Virus record (IMG/VR): IMGVR_UViG_3300030109_004637
Span: 1-62,021 of that record
Reading direction: 5' to 3' (one strand)
Source of the DNA: a virus
DNA: 62,021 bases
Under the pieces are notes generated by a model. It had not been told where the DNA came from and ran no database searches. It saw only the letters and a list, made by a program, of their open reading frames with translations. Of this stretch, positions 48,691-57,700 are shown piece after piece; the first letter of the stretch is position 1, and the number at the start of each line of letters is the position of its first letter. A program made the translations under genes and the position numbers.

Positions 48691-48704
48691 TATGCTATAC
48701 ACAC
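48691..48704. other. Convergent junction of early and late genes
   Basis: Only 14 bases separate the nrdA stop from the stop of the first minus-strand gene. They hold an inverted GTGTATAG octamer (CTATACAC, 48695-48702). No hairpin terminator is visible, so read-through and antisense overlap are expected. Confidence 0.5.
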
Positions 48705-48803
48705 TTACTTTTTTACAGGCACGCAGTTAGGTACTCTTCTATTACCTTTTTTCTTAAATCCTTTCTGTGTGTAACCTCTCCAACAATTTTTTTTCTTTTT
48801 CAT
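48705..48803 (-). CDS. CW-GY microprotein
   Basis: A 32-residue basic protein MKKKKNCWRGYTQKGFKKKG... with RVPNCVPVKK at the end. The CWxGYxxxGxKxxxxRVPNCV pattern is one I recall from many marine phages, function unknown. Its start overlaps the stop of the gene before it (ATGA). Confidence 0.65.
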   Translation of the reverse strand: MKKKKNCWRGYTQKGFKKKGNRRVPNCVPVKK

Positions 48804-49045
48804 GCTCCGCATTTTTTACCTGTAGCTACGTTAATCCAGTTTTCTTTACCAAACCAGTCTCTTAAAGTTGCACCTTTTTTGCGTGCACCTTTTACGTTAC
48901 TGCTACTACTTCTTCTGTACTTACCTTTAGATGCTGCTGCTCTTTTAGCATTTACAACTTTTTTTCTTTCAGCAGGTGACATACTAGCAACTTTTCTTGC
49001 TGGTAAACAAACTTTTGTAGTACCTCCACCTTTAATTTTACTCAT
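48800..49045 (-). CDS. Basic protein with WFGKENW-CG tail
   Basis: An 81-residue Lys/Arg/Ala/Ser-rich protein: VCLPARKVASMSPAERKKVVNAKRAAASKGKYRRSSSS, then LRDWFGKENWINVATGKKCGA. The tail (W-x5-W-x-x-V/A-x-T/G-K-x-C-G) resembles short domains found in marine phages and large DNA viruses, thought to be virion or nucleoid proteins. ATGA-type coupling on both sides. Confidence 0.6.
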   Translation of the reverse strand: MSKIKGGGTTKVCLPARKVASMSPAERKKVVNAKRAAASKGKYRRSSSSNVKGARKKGATLRDWFGKENWINVATGKKCGA

Positions 49046-49278
49046 TTCTTTAATCTTTTAACTGCTTTATTTCTAGCACATTTCATTTTAGCAGCGTAGC
49101 TAGGATTACGCTTACGGTTAAATACTATTTGTTGATTTAGACTACCAACAATTTTACGCACATTACCTTTCCTACTTTTTATCATCCATGATGCTAATGC
49201 ACTACAAGATAAATTTTTCATTTTACCTTTAGCATCAGGAGCATCAGAGTCTTTCCATGTAGGTCTTTTACTTGCCAT
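49042..49278 (-). CDS. Basic island protein
   Basis: A 78-residue basic protein: SDAPDAKGKMKNLSCSALASWMIKSRKGNVRKIVGSLNQQIVFNRKRNPSYAAKMKCARNKAVKRL. The SDAPDAKGxMKNLSC opening is recurrent in phage microproteins. Function unknown; probably DNA-associated given charge and context. Confidence 0.6.
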   Translation of the reverse strand: MASKRPTWKDSDAPDAKGKMKNLSCSALASWMIKSRKGNVRKIVGSLNQQIVFNRKRNPSYAAKMKCARNKAVKRLKK

Positions 49279-49447
49279 ATCTTTTATTATTACAGTCTTG
49301 CATATTTATAAACCAATTAGCTAACTGTACATCTCTTTTAGTTGCACCTTGCCTTGATTTTAATTTTTTTACTTTACTACATGTAACATCTCCACCATAA
49401 AGTTTATTTATTCTAGCTTTTAAAACACCTCTATATGCTTTTGCCAT
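49268..49447 (-). CDS. Basic island protein
   Basis: A 59-residue protein (MAKAYRGVLKARINKLYGGDVTCSKVKKLKSRQGATKRDVQLANWFINMQDCNNKRYGK). Its ATG overlaps the PAP2 stop codon (TAATG) and its end overlaps the next ATG by 11 bases, supporting translation in series. Function unknown. Confidence 0.6.
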   Translation of the reverse strand: MAKAYRGVLKARINKLYGGDVTCSKVKKLKSRQGATKRDVQLANWFINMQDCNNKRYGK

Positions 49448-49986
49448 TACACTTTATTTTTAATGTGTTCATACATTGCATTACCAAGTTCTTCACCAAA
49501 TTTAGAGTCTGACTTATAATGTGCTTTTGCTACATTTCTACTATAAGAAATATTTTTACCTTCTCTTAAAAAATCTTTAGCTGCTTTAGGAAATTTATTA
49601 GCTAATACTTTAGATATTAAAATACCTTGCGCTGAATGACCAGAAGGATATGATGGTGTTTTCATTGAACTCATTTCTATATCATCAAGCTTTATATTAA
49701 ATTCTTCGGCAACTGCTTTGGGTCTAGGTCTTTTATAATACTTTTTAAGTTCCATGATAACTTTAGAACTTTTATCAATTAAGTCTTTTACAAGTTTAGC
49801 AGGATATTCTATTTTATTTTTTTCTGAAACAGATTTAAATGTAGAAAATATATTATCTTTATCCTTAACAAATTTTTTATCACTTTTTATATTTTTTAAT
49901 TCTTTGATTTCTTTAAAAGTGCCTAAAGATTTATTGCCAGGAGGTTTTTTATTTTTAAATTTATTTACATTAAAATCTTTAAACAT
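49447..49986 (-). CDS. Soluble PAP2-type acid phosphatase
   Basis: A 179-residue protein with all three PAP2/class A acid phosphatase motifs: K81-x6-R88-P89 (KKYYKRPRP), P114-SGH117, and S149-R150-x5-H156-x3-D160 (SRNVAKAHYKSD). His156 would be the nucleophile and His117 the proton donor. There is no membrane span, unlike lipid phosphatases, and the N-terminal 80 residues are basic. Substrate unknown: nucleotides, lipid head groups or wall-lipid carriers are options. It is embedded among basic virion-type proteins, so may be packaged. Confidence 0.75.
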   Translation of the reverse strand: MFKDFNVNKFKNKKPPGNKSLGTFKEIKELKNIKSDKKFVKDKDNIFSTFKSVSEKNKIEYPAKLVKDLIDKSSKVIMELKKYYKRPRPKAVAEEFNIKLDDIEMSSMKTPSYPSGHSAQGILISKVLANKFPKAAKDFLREGKNISYSRNVAKAHYKSDSKFGEELGNAMYEHIKNKV

Positions 49987-49991
49987 AACCT

Positions 49992-50273
49992 TTATTTTTT
50001 ATTTCTTGCTTTTCGTATAGCTTCTTTACCTTTTTTAGCTATTGCAGCTTGTTGAGTTTTACCCGCAACTTTTGCTCTTTGTTCTAAAACAGTTAATATT
50101 TGTATTTTTCTAGCGTAAGGCTTACTTATTTTTTTTACTTTAGCTACTGTAGCTCTAGCATCAGCAGGTGTTTTAAATTTTATACTTACTGTATCTCTTG
50201 GATTTTCGTCAGTATATAATCTTCTGCTTGAACCTTTTGGCTTTTTACCTGTGCCTTTTTTAGGATCTGCCAT
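49992..50273 (-). CDS. Basic island protein, RRLYTDENPRDT type
   Basis: A 93-residue basic protein: KKPKGSSRRLYTDENPRDTVSIKFKTPADARATVAKVKKISKPYARKIQILTVLEQRAKVAGKTQQAAIAKKGKEAIRK. The GSxRRLYTDENPxDTVSIKF core is widely seen in marine phages and some large viruses as a domain of unknown function. Predicted beta-alpha-alpha; likely nucleic-acid binding. Confidence 0.65.
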   Translation of the reverse strand: MADPKKGTGKKPKGSSRRLYTDENPRDTVSIKFKTPADARATVAKVKKISKPYARKIQILTVLEQRAKVAGKTQQAAIAKKGKEAIRKARNKK

Positions 50274-50275
50274 AA

Positions 50276-50416
50276 TTATTTCTTTTTACCTACACCCCAA
50301 TTTTTAGCTCCTCTTCTTCTACATTGAACTAATTGACCAGATGCATAAGCACTTGGCCAAACTTTTACAGCTCGCTTTACTTTATGATAACAAGCATCTT
50401 TTTTGCCTTTACTCAT
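50276..50416 (-). CDS. CYHKVK-WPSAYASG microprotein
   Basis: A 46-residue protein with the motif CYHKVKRAVKVWPSAYASGQLVQC and a K-NWG tail. This CxxKVK...VWPSAYASGxLVxCR pattern recurs across marine phages and large DNA viruses; role unknown, two conserved cysteines. ATGA coupling with the gene before it. Confidence 0.65.
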   Translation of the reverse strand: MSKGKKDACYHKVKRAVKVWPSAYASGQLVQCRRRGAKNWGVGKKK

Positions 50417-50544
50417 TTTTTCTTTTTTAATTTAAACTTGGGTCCACCTTTTCTAAGTGCTTTAAAATCAGCTCCTGTAATAGCATCAAATGGCGCAGCC
50501 ATTTTTGCTATTTTCATTTGATTTTTAGTTAATTTCTTTTTCAT
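50413..50544 (-). CDS. Basic island microprotein
   Basis: A 43-residue protein (MKKKLTKNQMKIAKMAAPFDAITGADFKALRKGGPKFKLKKKK). The PxDxITGADFKxLRK segment is recurrent in marine phages. Stop overlaps the next ATG. Function unknown. Confidence 0.6.
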   Translation of the reverse strand: MKKKLTKNQMKIAKMAAPFDAITGADFKALRKGGPKFKLKKKK

Positions 50545-50702
50545 TTCTTTTGTTTATATGGGAATAAAATATTCATTGCATCTCTTCGTCCTTCACAACC
50601 ACAAGGTATATTAAGTCCTTTAGATACTCTATCAACAACTCTTTTTATACCAGTTGCTTTTGTTAATTTTTCTATGCTGTCTCCTAATCCTCTTGATTTC
50701 AT
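50541..50702 (-). CDS. GLGDSIEKLT-CGCEGR-LFPY protein
   Basis: A 53-residue protein from ATG 50702 (MKSRGLGDSIEKLTKATGIKRVVDRVSKG...CGCEGRRDAMNILFPY). A longer frame to 50771 overlaps the preceding gene and is less likely. The GLGDxIExxTxxTGI...CGCxxR...LNxLFPY pattern is common in Bacteroidota phages. CGC could bind metal. ATG is four bases past the preceding stop. Confidence 0.65.
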   Translation of the reverse strand: MKSRGLGDSIEKLTKATGIKRVVDRVSKGLNIPCGCEGRRDAMNILFPYKQKK

Positions 50703-50706
50703 AATA

Positions 50707-50955
50707 TTAACATTTCCATCTACGACGTGCAGCTTTACCTCTTTCACCAGTCCAGTTTTTTGATCTAGCACAAAAAGATTTTCTACGCTTAGCTGCTTTA
50801 CTACCAGGCTTTACTTTACCAGTAACAGCTGTCTTTAATTTACTACCAGGGTTTTGTTTTTTATATGCAGCAACTCCTTTTGATGTCATACCAGCTCCTT
50901 CTTCAACACTCCTGAAGTTTCTACCTTTACCCTTAGTTGTTTTTCTAATAGCCAT
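50707..50955 (-). CDS. GMTSKGVAAYKKQNPGSKL-type basic protein
   Basis: An 82-residue very basic protein: GAGMTSKGVAAYKKQNPGSKLKTAVTGKVKPGSKAAKRRKSFCARSKNW and a closing KAARRRWKC. This plan (GMTxKGVAAYxxxNPGSKLxTAVT...KRRKSFCARS...RRWxC) matches what I recall as a DUF6321-type family, widespread in phages. Two conserved cysteines. Probably a virion-associated DNA-binding protein; not proven. Confidence 0.7.
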   Translation of the reverse strand: MAIRKTTKGKGRNFRSVEEGAGMTSKGVAAYKKQNPGSKLKTAVTGKVKPGSKAAKRRKSFCARSKNWTGERGKAARRRWKC

Positions 50956-51422
50956 TATTTACAAGTACAATTACACTCAGTACAACAATCGGTTACACTA
51001 ATATTTATAATATCAGCTTCACTCATTTTTTGATATAATCTTTTAAATGCTGGTCCTGAGCTAGTTAAATTATTATCTTCATTAAATCTATTTGATTTAA
51101 CAGAGTCACCTACCAAAAGGCAACCATCAGTATGGTCATCATCATTGCCTATATGAATATAAACATATTGAAAACCAGGTACATCATGCAACATAAAGTG
51201 AAAGTCAAACCAAGGATATTTTGATCTGTATTTTTTGGTTAAACCACTTAATACTTCACGCTTTGCTACTTTATAAGTTCCTTCAGGTATACGTGTTTCA
51301 CCTTTTATTTTTTCAGCTCTATATTCATCTTCTAATGTAAAGCATTCAAACTCTCCATCAAGAAACATTAATCCTAACGTAGTGTCACTTTGACTACTAA
51401 ATCTTTTTAGTTCTAGTTTCAT
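50955..51422 (-). CDS. DUF5675-like protein, possible peptidoglycan enzyme
   Basis: A 155-residue protein: CFTLEDEYRAEKIKGETRIPEGTY, FHFMLHDVPGFQYVYIHIGNDDDHTDGCLLVGD. The HIGN...HTDGCLL pattern resembles the His/Gly-Cys site of L,D-transpeptidase-like folds, so a wall-degrading or wall-modifying role in lysis is possible. It is next to a membrane/coiled-coil gene, a typical lysis arrangement. The tail CCTECNCTCK (146-155) has five cysteines and is unusual. Confidence 0.6.
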   Translation of the reverse strand: MKLELKRFSSQSDTTLGLMFLDGEFECFTLEDEYRAEKIKGETRIPEGTYKVAKREVLSGLTKKYRSKYPWFDFHFMLHDVPGFQYVYIHIGNDDDHTDGCLLVGDSVKSNRFNEDNNLTSSGPAFKRLYQKMSEADIINISVTDCCTECNCTCK

Positions 51423-51739
51423 TATCTATCTTTTTTGCTGTAAAGATCTTTTTGTAAATCTTCAATATGCTTTTTAAGATCTTTAACATCTTCTTCTAAA
51501 TCACTAACATGATCCATCATCCAAGCGTGATTTAAATCATATTCTTTTCTTTCTATAGCAGCTGGAGGCAATAGCTTTGCTTCTTCAATATCATTTTGTA
51601 ACTTAAAGTACATGCCACCTAAAGTAAATACACCTGCAACTATTAATCCAATTGATTTTAGTGTTAAGTGAAAATCAGGCTTACCATCACCATCTACATC
51701 AACTCCCATATTTGTACCACTTCCTAGTTCTTGTGCCAT
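51422..51739 (-). CDS. Membrane-anchored coiled-coil protein (spanin/holin-like)
   Basis: A 105-residue protein with one span (LTLKSIGLIVAGVFTLGGMYFKL, about 26-48) followed by a long acidic coiled coil (HVSDLEEDVKDLKKHIEDLQKDLYSKKD). This topology fits an inner-membrane spanin or a holin-type protein. It precedes the DUF5675-like gene directly (1-base overlap). Confidence 0.55.
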   Translation of the reverse strand: MAQELGSGTNMGVDVDGDGKPDFHLTLKSIGLIVAGVFTLGGMYFKLQNDIEEAKLLPPAAIERKEYDLNHAWMMDHVSDLEEDVKDLKKHIEDLQKDLYSKKDR

Positions 51740-51766
51740 ATTTTATGTTGTTTTATATATTTAGTA

Positions 51767-54700
51767 TTACTTGTTTTTGTTTTTTTCTAACTTTTTTTGT
51801 TTAAGATATTCTCTTATCCAATTACCTTCTTCCATATAATCCATGCCTTCAGTCATTTTTTCTATATATGCTTTTTCTTCAGCTTTTTTCTTAGCTATAT
51901 TTCTTGCTCTTGTTTCTTTTGCTTTTTCAACACCTAATCTTTTTCTAGTTTTAGCACCTTCGGCTTTTATTTTTTCATGTTCTTCATTTTCAAGATTTAA
52001 ACTCCAACCTGGCCAACCAGCTATTAATGCTATTTTTTGCCAAGACTTAACGTAACTTTCATTAGCTAAACGAAGATTTTTTATTTTAGTAATAGCTCTA
52101 TCTACTGGTATGTTAAAAAATGCAGAAACTAAATTGCCATAAACTTCGTATCTAGGACTATCAAACTCATAGCCTTTTACAGCTATAATATCTCTATCAT
52201 AATAATTAATATTATGCGCTTTATAAATTTTTCTAAATTTAGATCCAATAGTAGGTGCTACATTTGCTATTTCTATTGCAGTATAAAAGTGATCTGCTTT
52301 AAAAGGTCCTTTTTTCTCTTGTTCATAATATTTTAAAATTACATTTTTTAAAGTTGCAACTATAGCACCTTTATAACCAAGTCCTCTTAATATTGTATCT
52401 GACATGCCATTAGCAACTCTAATAATTTTGCGTTTTTCTTCTTCAGAAGTTTCATCATCATCGTCATATAATAAAGTAAATAAAGCACTTTGAGCTGCAT
52501 TGAATATAAGATTTTGAACTATTCCATAATATATTATTTTAGATATATGTGTTTTCCAAGCTCCTTCTTTAAATGATCTAACGCCATCACCTCTTTTATT
52601 TATAAGATCTAAAATTGATTTTTTTATTCTTCTATTATATTGCAAAGCAACATTTTGATATGTTAAGAAAAATCTAGCTACAGGATTTCTTTGCTCTTGA
52701 GATAATCTTGATGGATCAGCTGATTGCTGAGCTGAATCTGTTTCTTCAGAAAAGTCTTCAAACGCTTTAGTTTCTGCTTCTTTTTTATTAAAACCTTTTG
52801 ACAAGTAAGTGTTTACTCTATTTCTATAAAAAGAAGCACCACCAAAAGATATTGCAATAGCATCAGCAGCTTGAGTTGGAGTAAAACCTATTCTCAATAA
52901 ATATCTTAAAGCACTTTTATATTTGCTTTTAGAAGTAGCAACACTACTAGCTAATTCTGCTGCTTGTACATCTATATTTAAACCTTTTCTACGTTGTTTA
53001 AGTTTATCAGACATAACAATCATTTCAAAATCTGCCCAAAATTGCTTTTGATTAGCAAACGCCTTGGCAGCTTGTAAAAAGTTATTATCACTCCAATTTA
53101 AATAATTTATACTTGATATAAGCTGAAGAGATGCAGACCTCATGTTTATAAACATAGTAACACCAGTAGATGAATTTAACCAATTAGCAAATTCATTAGC
53201 TACTCTATTATTACCAAAGTTACGACTAGTACCATTTTCCATGGCATATAAAGAATCTTCTAATGCTTCTCTAAATCTAGTACCATATATTGCTTCAATT
53301 TTGTTTAAGTTTTCTTTACTAAATATTATTTTTCTATTTTCTATAAACTCACTTAAAAACTTTTTTCTACCAACTTTTTCAATAACATTGTTTATATCAC
53401 TAGCAACAGTTTCAAATGACCAATCAGGAGTAGGTTTTAAATAACCTTCTGGTAAACCAGTAATTACACCAAGACCTCTAGCAAAACGTTGTAGTTTTTG
53501 ATCATTAGCTACTGTAAAAAATAAACTGTTTATTTCACTATTACTTAATCCAAGAATATCTAAATTAGTTTCATTTGCTTTAGCATTATATTTCCACAAA
53601 TAAACTCTTATAGCTTGATCATAAGTAAAATCACTACCTGGTATTTTTTTACCTAACTTTTTAGATACTTCAGGAAATTTTCTTTTAAGTACTTTGTATT
53701 CATCTTCAATTTTTTGTTTTGCTGAATCAATACTTGCAATACCTCTTTTATATGGTCTATTAAGCATTTCTTCAAAAAATTCTTTTTGTTGATCACCTAA
53801 TTTACCTTCACCTAAAAAAGAATACATTAGACCCATAAAATCATCAGCTGATGCTGGTAAGAAAAAATCGTACTTACCTATATCTCTACCTTTTTGTCTA
53901 GCTAAAGTTTGAGATAAATTATCATCAGCAGCTATACCTTTATTTTGTTCTATTATTTTATTAAATACAGCACTAGCATCTTCTGCTTGTTTTGATCTCT
54001 TTGGATAATGTCTATTATTACCATTTCTTCTTATTTTTTCTTGAGTTTCTTTTTTACTTAAAGATTCTTGAGATTGTTGTAAATCTTTTCTGTTAGATAT
54101 TCTTAAATCTATTTTAACATACACTCTAGAAGTTTTAACTGTAGGTGTAGGTAAAACGAATTTAGTACCTTTTTTAAATGGTACTTTAACATCTCTAGAT
54201 CCTGATCTTTTTATAGATAAATTTCTAGTTCCTTTAAACGGTTTATTATCTTTTGCTGCAAAAAGTGGAATAAGTCCATTAAAAAAATTTGTATCAAAAG
54301 CATAAAGATCTTTGCCATTTGGTACTATAAGTTTAACACCTTCATAAACTCTTCTTATTAATTCATCTGTTTCGTTTTGATTAGGTGTATCTTTTATAAT
54401 TAAAGTTTTACCCGCATTTTCAAGTGCTTTTTGTAAAGCGTCTGTATGAAAATCACCTCTAAAAGTTCCATAAAAGTCTTTCTTTTTATTAAGTACCTCA
54501 CCTGTTTTATCTAATTTTGTGTTTTTATATTGTTGTGGTAAATTATCATGGTACTGATTAAATATATTTTCCCAATATTCTTTATTTTCAATAAACTCAT
54601 TTATTATCTCTTCAGATATTACATCACCATTTTTATCTTTAATTTCAATTTTTTCTCCTTTAACACCTTTTAAAAGAGTTTCATCAAGAACAAATTTATT

Positions 54701-57700
54701 TCCTTGTTTTTTAAATTTAATTTTATCTATTGGTATTACAAAACCGGAAAATATACCTCCCATAGAAGCTTTAATTTCTATTCTACTAGAATATAATTGC
54801 TCACCTTCTTTTACTACTTCATATTCAATATCACCTTTTATAGGATTGTTTGATGCTGTTGGATTATTTAGTACATTAATCTTTATATCAGGACTATCTC
54901 TATTAAATATATTAGCAGATGACATAAACTGCTCATGAACATACTTTTCAGTAACATTACCATTTCTTTGCCCTGCGTTATCTAATAATTTATTATTGTA
55001 TGCTAAATCTAAAATAAATGCTTTATTAAAATCACTTAAATTATTTAAGTATTTTAATTTATCTGTTGCTTCGGTAAATCCTTTAGCTTGTTTCTTTAAT
55101 TGAGCTAAACTTGTTTTAGATATATCTTTTATTATTTCATCATCTGTTAGTTGACTTAAATTAATCCTATGATAATTTTTATCTTTAGTAAATATATTTT
55201 TTAATATATTTTCTTTGTCTATATCTTCCCAACTTTCGTTATTAACATATATTAGTTTACCTTCTTCATCTAATTGTCTAAATTGTTCAAGTTCATTTAA
55301 AATTTCAACAGCGTCTTGATTATTTATATTATATTTTCTTATATCTCTTTGTAATTGTTTATTTAAATCACCGATTGTTTGATCAACTTTAGCATCTGTT
55401 AGTAAATTTTGATTATTAGCAAATGCAGATATTATACTAAATTCATCGCTTTCATTAAGCTCTTTAATTTGTTGTTTCTTTTTATCAGGTGTAATATCAT
55501 CATTTGATATTTTATTTAACTTTGCTGAATATTCATCAAATTTGTTAACTTCTTCTTGAAATAATTCATAGTTTATTTCACCAGATATTTCTCTCCACAA
55601 AGGTTCATTTTTCATTTGTGGCCAAGCTTTTGGACCTGATTTAAAATGATTAATCCATTGTTCATCAGATATATCAATTTTTCTTCTAAGTCTTTGTCTT
55701 CCAGTAGTATTACCTTGTAATTCAGCTACATCTTTATCACTTCTAATAAAATCAATATTACCTGGTTTAGTACCAACTACTTGATTAGGCTTCCAATCAG
55801 TAGTAAAATTACCGGTAGGATTACCCTGACTATCAACGCCAGTTATAACAAATTTTTCTATTGCAAAAGGAAAAGCTTTAGCTAAGTAAGTTGTAGTTAA
55901 ACCTTCTATTATTGATTTTTTATTATCTAATAAAAACTTTTCATAGGATTTTTTATTATCTTTTTTAGGCCAATTCATGGCATTTTTAATTAATACCCAA
56001 GAATCAGTTACTTTAACTTTAGATTTTACTTTAGTTTTACCTGCTTTACTTTTAACAACATTACCTTTTTCATCTCTTACTATTTCAAACCATCTACCTG
56101 TTGCTTGTTCTTTTAAATAAGCTAAAAAAGAATCTTTATCAAACTCAAATAAAGCCTTATTGTTTTTAACAATGTTAAGCAATATATTTTTTAATCCTGA
56201 TATAGTAGTTTTATCTTCAAATTTTACAGCATCTTTAAGTGGTTTTCTAGTTTTACCTAACTCACCTCTTCTACTTATTATTTTTTCTTGCTCTGTTTTT
56301 TCTCTTTGTTTTGTTTCTTCAACTGTTTCTTGTATAGAAGTATCTGGTACTTGAGCTGTTATTGTTTGACCTTCTTTAGCATCTATTTCTTTATCTCTTG
56401 ATACAGTTTTAACTTGCCTCATTTCAGCACCAATAATATCACCTATTATGAGACTTAATTTTCCTCTAAATGCTGTTTGATCTTGTTTGCTACCACCAAT
56501 TAAATAACCACCAAGTCCTGCTGGATTAGTAGGATCATAAGCTGTAAGAAGATTTTCTACAACTTTATCATTTACTTTTTGAATTAAATCAGGAGTTGGA
56601 GTTACACCTCTTCTGTTTAGTTCATTTTTTATAGAACCATCAAGTATACCATCAACACTTATAGCTGTAAATGCATCTGCTATATCTCCTGATTTCCAAC
56701 TTTCTTTAGTTGAATTTTCAGGTACTAATTCATTTAATGTTTGTACTATTCTACTTTTACGTGGTTCTTCTTTATCTGTTATAACAGCTGCTCTAGGTTT
56801 TTGAGGCAAAATAACATTTTCATCTGTACCTCTTGATGCTTTATTAAATCTTTTAACAAAGTTATAAACTTTTGCTCCTTCAGATTTTTTAATTGCAAAA
56901 GAAGAAGGCAATACTTTATTAACGATATTTACAAGATTATCTACTAATGCAATATCTGTACTCATATCTTTATTAGTAAATACATCAGATAAAACATTCA
57001 TTGCCTCTTCAAAATAAGCAGGATCTTTTACTCCATTTTCATCAACGTAGTCATTTTCTAATCTTTGTTCTATTGTAGCTGCTAAATCTGGATTTGATTT
57101 TCTTAAAAATTGTAATAATGATTCTCCAAATCTGTTTGCCTCAGAGTTATCACCATTAGTAATTCTTTTAATTAAACCATGTAATATTTCGTGATGACCA
57201 ACTCCAATGCTTGCGGTTTGTATTGATCTATTTTTATCAATAACTAATGTATTATCTGATAAAGCTTCACCTGAAGATTTGCTTTTAATAAAATCATCAA
57301 CAACATTTTTTTGATTTTTATTTAGTTTTTTGTATGAATCTTTTTTAAATACTTTTACAGCAAACTCATCTTTATTATCTGTTTGTTCAAGCTCAATGAG
57401 TTGCATATCAAGACCAGGATACTTTTCATTTAAAAAATTAATGTAATTTTTAGCTGATTTTATTTCTGTATCATATTGTCCTTTTAATCTTTCAATAAGA
57501 TAATTATTTTTAGCCGCTTTTTCTATTTCATCTTTAGTTTTATTTTTAGGATCTTTTTTTGCTTCTTTATTTCTTTCGCGTTTTTCTTTGCTAGATAAAT
57601 TATCCCATTCATTTAAAATTGTGTTAACAAAAGTAGAATTTACAGCAAGTCTGGCTATTGTATTTTGTTTAATAAACTCTTTTTCATCAATTGATATTGA

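Noticed and set aside
52380-52700. Possible transposase or integrase domain in the C-terminal part of the giant virion protein
   Set aside because: Basic helices are present but no DDE or tyrosine-recombinase motif could be found.
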